Part shown: in pieces, positions 61,236 to 64,000 of the stretch
Layout of the letters: each line of letters begins with the position of its first letter
How positions within the stretch are numbered: the stretch's first letter is position 1
NCBI GenBank assembly: GCA_902363875.1
Contig: CABJBO010000004.1
Location: 65,864 to 129,863, forward strand
Direction of reading: 5' to 3'
Length of the DNA: 64,000 bases
DNA from: Coriobacteriaceae bacterium
GTDB taxonomy: Bacteria; Actinomycetota; Coriobacteriia; Coriobacteriales; Coriobacteriaceae
Translations under genes and position numbers: made by a program
Notes under the pieces: generated by a model
Seen by the model: the letters and a program-made list of their open reading frames with translations, nothing else
The model's database searches: none
Told to the model about the DNA's origin: nothing

Positions 61236-62753
61236 ATGGGAACTTATCATAGTACACGAGGACGCACTTTATCGTGCTCAAGTAAGGTGGCAATCCGTAC
61301 CGGCATCGCTCCCGACGGGGGTTTGTTTGTCTCGGACGAGCTCGGCACCCAGCAGGTCGATATCAGCTCGCTTGCAGATAAATCGTACTTTGAAATCGCT
61401 CAAGATGTGTTGGGAATGTTACTGAATGATTACACGACCGAAGAAATTTCGGCCTGTGTGAATGAGGCATACCGCGGCACGTTCGCGAGCGAAGAGGTCA
61501 CGCCGCTCGTCAAACTCGACGCCGCACCGGGCGCCGACGCCCCTCAGACCTATGTGATGGAGCTCTTTGGCGGCCCCACGAGCGCCTTTAAGGACGTCGC
61601 CTTGCAGATGCTCCCCCGCCTTATGGCCCGCACCTCTGCCAAGGACGGCGGCGCCGAGCGCATCATGATCGTCACCGCCACGTCGGGCGACACCGGCAAG
61701 GCCGCGCTCGCCGGTTTTGCCGACGCTCCGGGCACGGGCATCACCGTCTTTTATCCCGAGGGCAAGGTCAGCCGCGTGCAGAATCTGCAGATGTCCACGC
61801 AGGAGGGCGATAACGTCGCCGTCTGCGGCATCCGCGGCAACTTCGACGATGCCCAGAGTGCCGTCAAGCGCATCTTTGCCGATAAGGAGCTTGCCGAGCG
61901 CCTGGAAGCCGCCGGCACTGTGCTTTCGAGTGCCAACTCCATCAACGTCGGCCGCCTGGTGCCGCAGGTTGTCTACTACTTTGCCGCCTATGCGCAACTG
62001 CTGCGCGCCGGCGCTATCGAGGCTGGCGACGCCGTAGAGTTCTGTGTGCCCACCGGCAACTTTGGCGATATCTTGGCCGGCTACTACGCCAAGTGCATGG
62101 GTCTGCCCGTCGCCAAGCTCGTCGTGGCGAGCGACAAGAACAACGTGCTTGCCGACTTCCTGACCACCGGCGTTTACGACCGTAACCGCCCGTTCTTCAC
62201 GACCATCTCGCCGTCGATGGACATCCTTATTAGCTCCAACCTGGAGCGCATGCTCTACTTCTTGTCCGACGGCGACTGCGAGCTCGTTGCCGGCCTTATG
62301 GAGCAGCTGGCACAGACTGGTCGCTACGAAGTTCCCGCCGACCTGCTGGCAAAGATTCAGAGCGTCTTTGGTTGCGGTTGGGCCAGCGAGGACGAGGTCC
62401 TCACTGCCATCAAGAGCTGCTGGGACGCGAACGGCTACGTGATCGACCCGCACACCGCTTGCGGCTATCACGTCTTTGAGCAGGTCGCTCCCGCCGAGGG
62501 CGCCAAGGCCCGCGTGTTGCTTTCGACCGCCAGCCCCTACAAGTTCCCGCGAGCCTGCTGCGACGCCTTGGGCCTCGACGTTCCCGAGGATGATTTTGAG
62601 GCTATGCGTGTGCTCGAGCAGGCCACCAACACGGTCGCCCCGACCCAGCTCGCCGAACTCGAGTCCAAGCCCGTCCGCTTCGAAGACGTCTGCGACGTCG
62701 ATGAGATGGCAAGCTACGTCGAGTCTGCAGCAAAACGAATGAGCACCAACTAA
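61236..62753 (+). CDS. thrC: Threonine synthase
   Basis: A 505-residue PLP enzyme converting phosphohomoserine to threonine. The N-terminal STRGRTLSCSSKVAIRTGIA and LFGGPTSAFKDVALQM (Lys that binds PLP, about residue 118) are present, and TATSGDTGKAAL and the SSANSINVGRL stretch follow. This long form (~500 residues) is the type with a larger C-terminus. ATG 61236 has GAGGAG upstream. A terminator follows, before thrB. Confidence 0.95.
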   Translation: MGTYHSTRGRTLSCSSKVAIRTGIAPDGGLFVSDELGTQQVDISSLADKSYFEIAQDVLGMLLNDYTTEEISACVNEAYRGTFASEEVTPLVKLDAAPGADAPQTYVMELFGGPTSAFKDVALQMLPRLMARTSAKDGGAERIMIVTATSGDTGKAALAGFADAPGTGITVFYPEGKVSRVQNLQMSTQEGDNVAVCGIRGNFDDAQSAVKRIFADKELAERLEAAGTVLSSANSINVGRLVPQVVYYFAAYAQLLRAGAIEAGDAVEFCVPTGNFGDILAGYYAKCMGLPVAKLVVASDKNNVLADFLTTGVYDRNRPFFTTISPSMDILISSNLERMLYFLSDGDCELVAGLMEQLAQTGRYEVPADLLAKIQSVFGCGWASEDEVLTAIKSCWDANGYVIDPHTACGYHVFEQVAPAEGAKARVLLSTASPYKFPRACCDALGLDVPEDDFEAMRVLEQATNTVAPTQLAELESKPVRFEDVCDVDEMASYVESAAKRMSTN

Positions 62754-62765
62754 ACCCCTTATTAA

Positions 62766-62797
62766 GCGCCGGCGAAAGCCGGCGCACCTTCTTTTTA
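62766..62797 (+). terminator. Intrinsic terminator of thrC
   Basis: GCGCCGGC-GAAA-GCCGGCGC, a perfect 8-bp stem with GNRA-type tetraloop, followed by ACCTTCTTTTT. Confidence 0.9.
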
Positions 62798-62834
62798 TTA
62801 AGCTTTCGGGATGATGACGAGCATGCGAGCGGGT

Positions 62835-62934
62835 CTGGCCGTTTAGTTCGTCGCGAGTTCCGCACGAGCCGGAAAGCACTTAATGTGCTTTCCGAGCGAG
62901 CCAGGACTGCCCGAGCAGCGAACTAAACAGCCAG
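62835..62934. repeat. Nested inverted repeat between thrC and thrB
   Basis: Outer arms CTGGCCGTTTAGTTCG (62835-62850) and CGAACTAAACAGCCAG (62919-62934), one G-T; inner GGAAAGCAC/GTGCTTTCC (62871-62879, 62885-62893). It ends 19 bp before the thrB ATG. Confidence 0.8.
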
Positions 62935-62953
62935 GCACGCCAGGAGGACTCAC

Positions 62954-63835
62954 ATGATCAAAATCACCGTCCCAGCGACGAGCGCCAACTTGGGCATTGG
63001 CTACGACACCCTCGGCATGGCCGTCAGCCTCTACTCGCACTTCACCTTCGAGCGCGCCGACAAACTAACCATCACCGGATGCCCCGAAGAGTTCCAAAAC
63101 GAGAACAACCTGGTCTACGTTAGCTTTGTCGATGCACTGGCCGCGTGGGGCGAGCCGGCTTTCCCCGTTGCTATCGACATTCAGACCGACGTGCCCGTCG
63201 CCCGCGGCCTGGGTTCCAGCTCCACCTGCGTCGTCGCCGGCATCATGGCGGCCGCCGCGCTGACAGGCCACACCGTCGACCGCGCCGAGCTCGTCCGCAT
63301 CGCCACCGAGGTCGAGGGCCATCCCGATAACGTCGCCCCCGCTATCCTGGGCGGCGCCGTCTGCTCCTTTACGCCGACCGACTCGCTGCCCCAGTGCCTG
63401 CGCTACGAGGTGAGCGATCGCTTGCGTTTTATTACCGTGATTCCGCCCTACGAGGTGCATACGAGCGAGGCGCGCAAGGTTGTGCCACAGGAGATTCCAC
63501 TCTCCACCGCCGTATGGCAAATGGGCCGCATCGCCGGCATGACGCGCGGCCTGGAGACCGGCGACCTTGACCTGATTGCCGCCGCCAATGACGACCGCAT
63601 CCAGGAGCCCTATCGCCGCCGCCTCATCCCCGACTACAACGCCGTGCGCGACACCTGCCTTAACGGCGGCGCTAAGACCATCTGGATCAGCGGCTCGGGC
63701 TCGACCCTTATGGCTGTAACCGACGACACCATCGTGGCAAAGTTCCTGCAGGTCAAGCTGCGCGAGCAGTTCCCCAAGTGTGACACGCATATTCTGACGT
63801 GCGACACCGAGGGCGCTCAAATCGAGTACCTGTAG
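62954..63835 (+). CDS. thrB: Homoserine kinase
   Basis: A 293-residue GHMP-family kinase that makes phosphohomoserine, the substrate of thrC. MIKITVPATSANLGIGYDTL is the family start, PVARGLGSSSTC (residues 81-92) is the ATP-binding GHMP motif, and WISGSGSTLMAV is the C-terminal motif. ATG 62954 has AGGAGG upstream. It lies after thrC with a terminator and structured repeat between, so it may have its own promoter. Confidence 0.95.
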   Translation: MIKITVPATSANLGIGYDTLGMAVSLYSHFTFERADKLTITGCPEEFQNENNLVYVSFVDALAAWGEPAFPVAIDIQTDVPVARGLGSSSTCVVAGIMAAAALTGHTVDRAELVRIATEVEGHPDNVAPAILGGAVCSFTPTDSLPQCLRYEVSDRLRFITVIPPYEVHTSEARKVVPQEIPLSTAVWQMGRIAGMTRGLETGDLDLIAAANDDRIQEPYRRRLIPDYNAVRDTCLNGGAKTIWISGSGSTLMAVTDDTIVAKFLQVKLREQFPKCDTHILTCDTEGAQIEYL

Positions 63836-63884
63836 ACATCGCCGATCGGTCTGTCCGGGCCACCCAGGGGCATCCCCTTAAAAA

Positions 63885-63980
63885 CGTCCTCGCACTTGAG
63901 GCCCGCTTATCCTGCTCCTTCGGAGCATCGGATAGGCGGGCCTCGTGCTGACGCTCCTATTTGGCAAGGTGTTTTTTTAG
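63885..63980 (+). repeat. Nested hairpin after thrB, related to the asd and pfkA elements
   Basis: AGGCCCGC/GCGGGCCT (63899-63906, 63936-63943), TATCC/GGATA and TGCTCC/GGAGCA form a stacked hairpin. AACGTCCTCGCACTTG precedes it. A-rich 63888-63894 could pair with GTTTTTTTAG (63971-63980) as the outer arm. Confidence 0.75.
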
Positions 63981-64000
63981 AATCCATTTTGCGCTCGGCC

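Noticed and set aside
61419..62879. A 486-codon minus-strand frame opposite thrC
   Set aside because: Antisense shadow; thrC is complete with all motifs.

Overview
The window is GC-rich chromosomal DNA from an actinomycete of the Coriobacteriia. Gene content and several repeat types suggest Collinsella or a close relative; this is an inference from memory of those genomes, and no 16S or other marker is present to prove it. I found no rRNA, tRNA, CRISPR array, prophage or intact insertion sequence. Most genes are ordinary core genes. The unusual content is between genes: many palindromic elements of several families.

Layout. 1-1035 (- strand): Asp23 / DUF2273 / AmaP envelope-stress cluster. 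1202-7277 (-): YebC regulator, DUF6020 membrane protein, Lgt, NifU-type protein, dCMP-deaminase-like enzyme and CoaX. 7470-9173 (+): OPT transporter. 9374-12826 (-): large coiled-coil surface protein with a CAP domain and a sortase-like tail. 13134-16762: DUF389 protein with an EF-hand loop, a small membrane-anchored protein, a broken aryl-sulfotransferase gene and a 3-hydroxyacyl-CoA dehydrogenase. 17179-22682 (-): a giant acyl-CoA dehydratase activase with its TetR regulator. 22932-26210 (-): a 41-residue membrane peptide, a HAD phosphatase, and a TetR regulator with a frameshifted MFS exporter. 26285-29813 (-): P-II and ammonium transporter, a putative ABC-transporter type IV membrane protein and an HD hydrolase.

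30042-36619 (+): DXP synthase, an amino-acid ABC transporter operon (binding protein, two permeases, ATPase) and a C26-type amidotransferase. 36723-40007 (-): Hpt protein, a GGDEF-like/REC/HD-GYP protein and an alpha/beta hydrolase. 40172-48732: radical SAM protein, methionine aminopeptidase with a SEC-C motif, D-2-hydroxyacid dehydrogenase, M18 aminopeptidase, Ntn amide hydrolase, 6-phosphofructokinase and an XRE-type membrane regulator. 49272-52744 (-): FtsX-type ABC permease and its ATPase. 53061-54305 (+): CLC-type channel behind a riboswitch-like leader, probably for fluoride. 54375-58088 (-): AIM24-like protein, sensor kinase and response regulator, Ogt. 58544-63835: aspartate-family cluster asd, lysC (-) and thrC, thrB (+), giving aspartate to phosphohomoserine and threonine.

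The most notable non-coding signals are: (1) nested hairpins just 3' of pfkA, asd and thrB that share a CGTCCTCG core and covarying stems; (2) a tandem array of three ~80-bp units, each a long inverted repeat, at 31879-32097; (3) dispersed short palindromes with changing stems but a constant CCTGTCCC loop; (4) three tandem covarying hairpins at 58167-58300; (5) a small membrane peptide gene between two near-identical palindromes. A nine-G tract in the surface-protein gene could be phase variable, and a hairpin hides the ribosome binding site of the HAD phosphatase gene.
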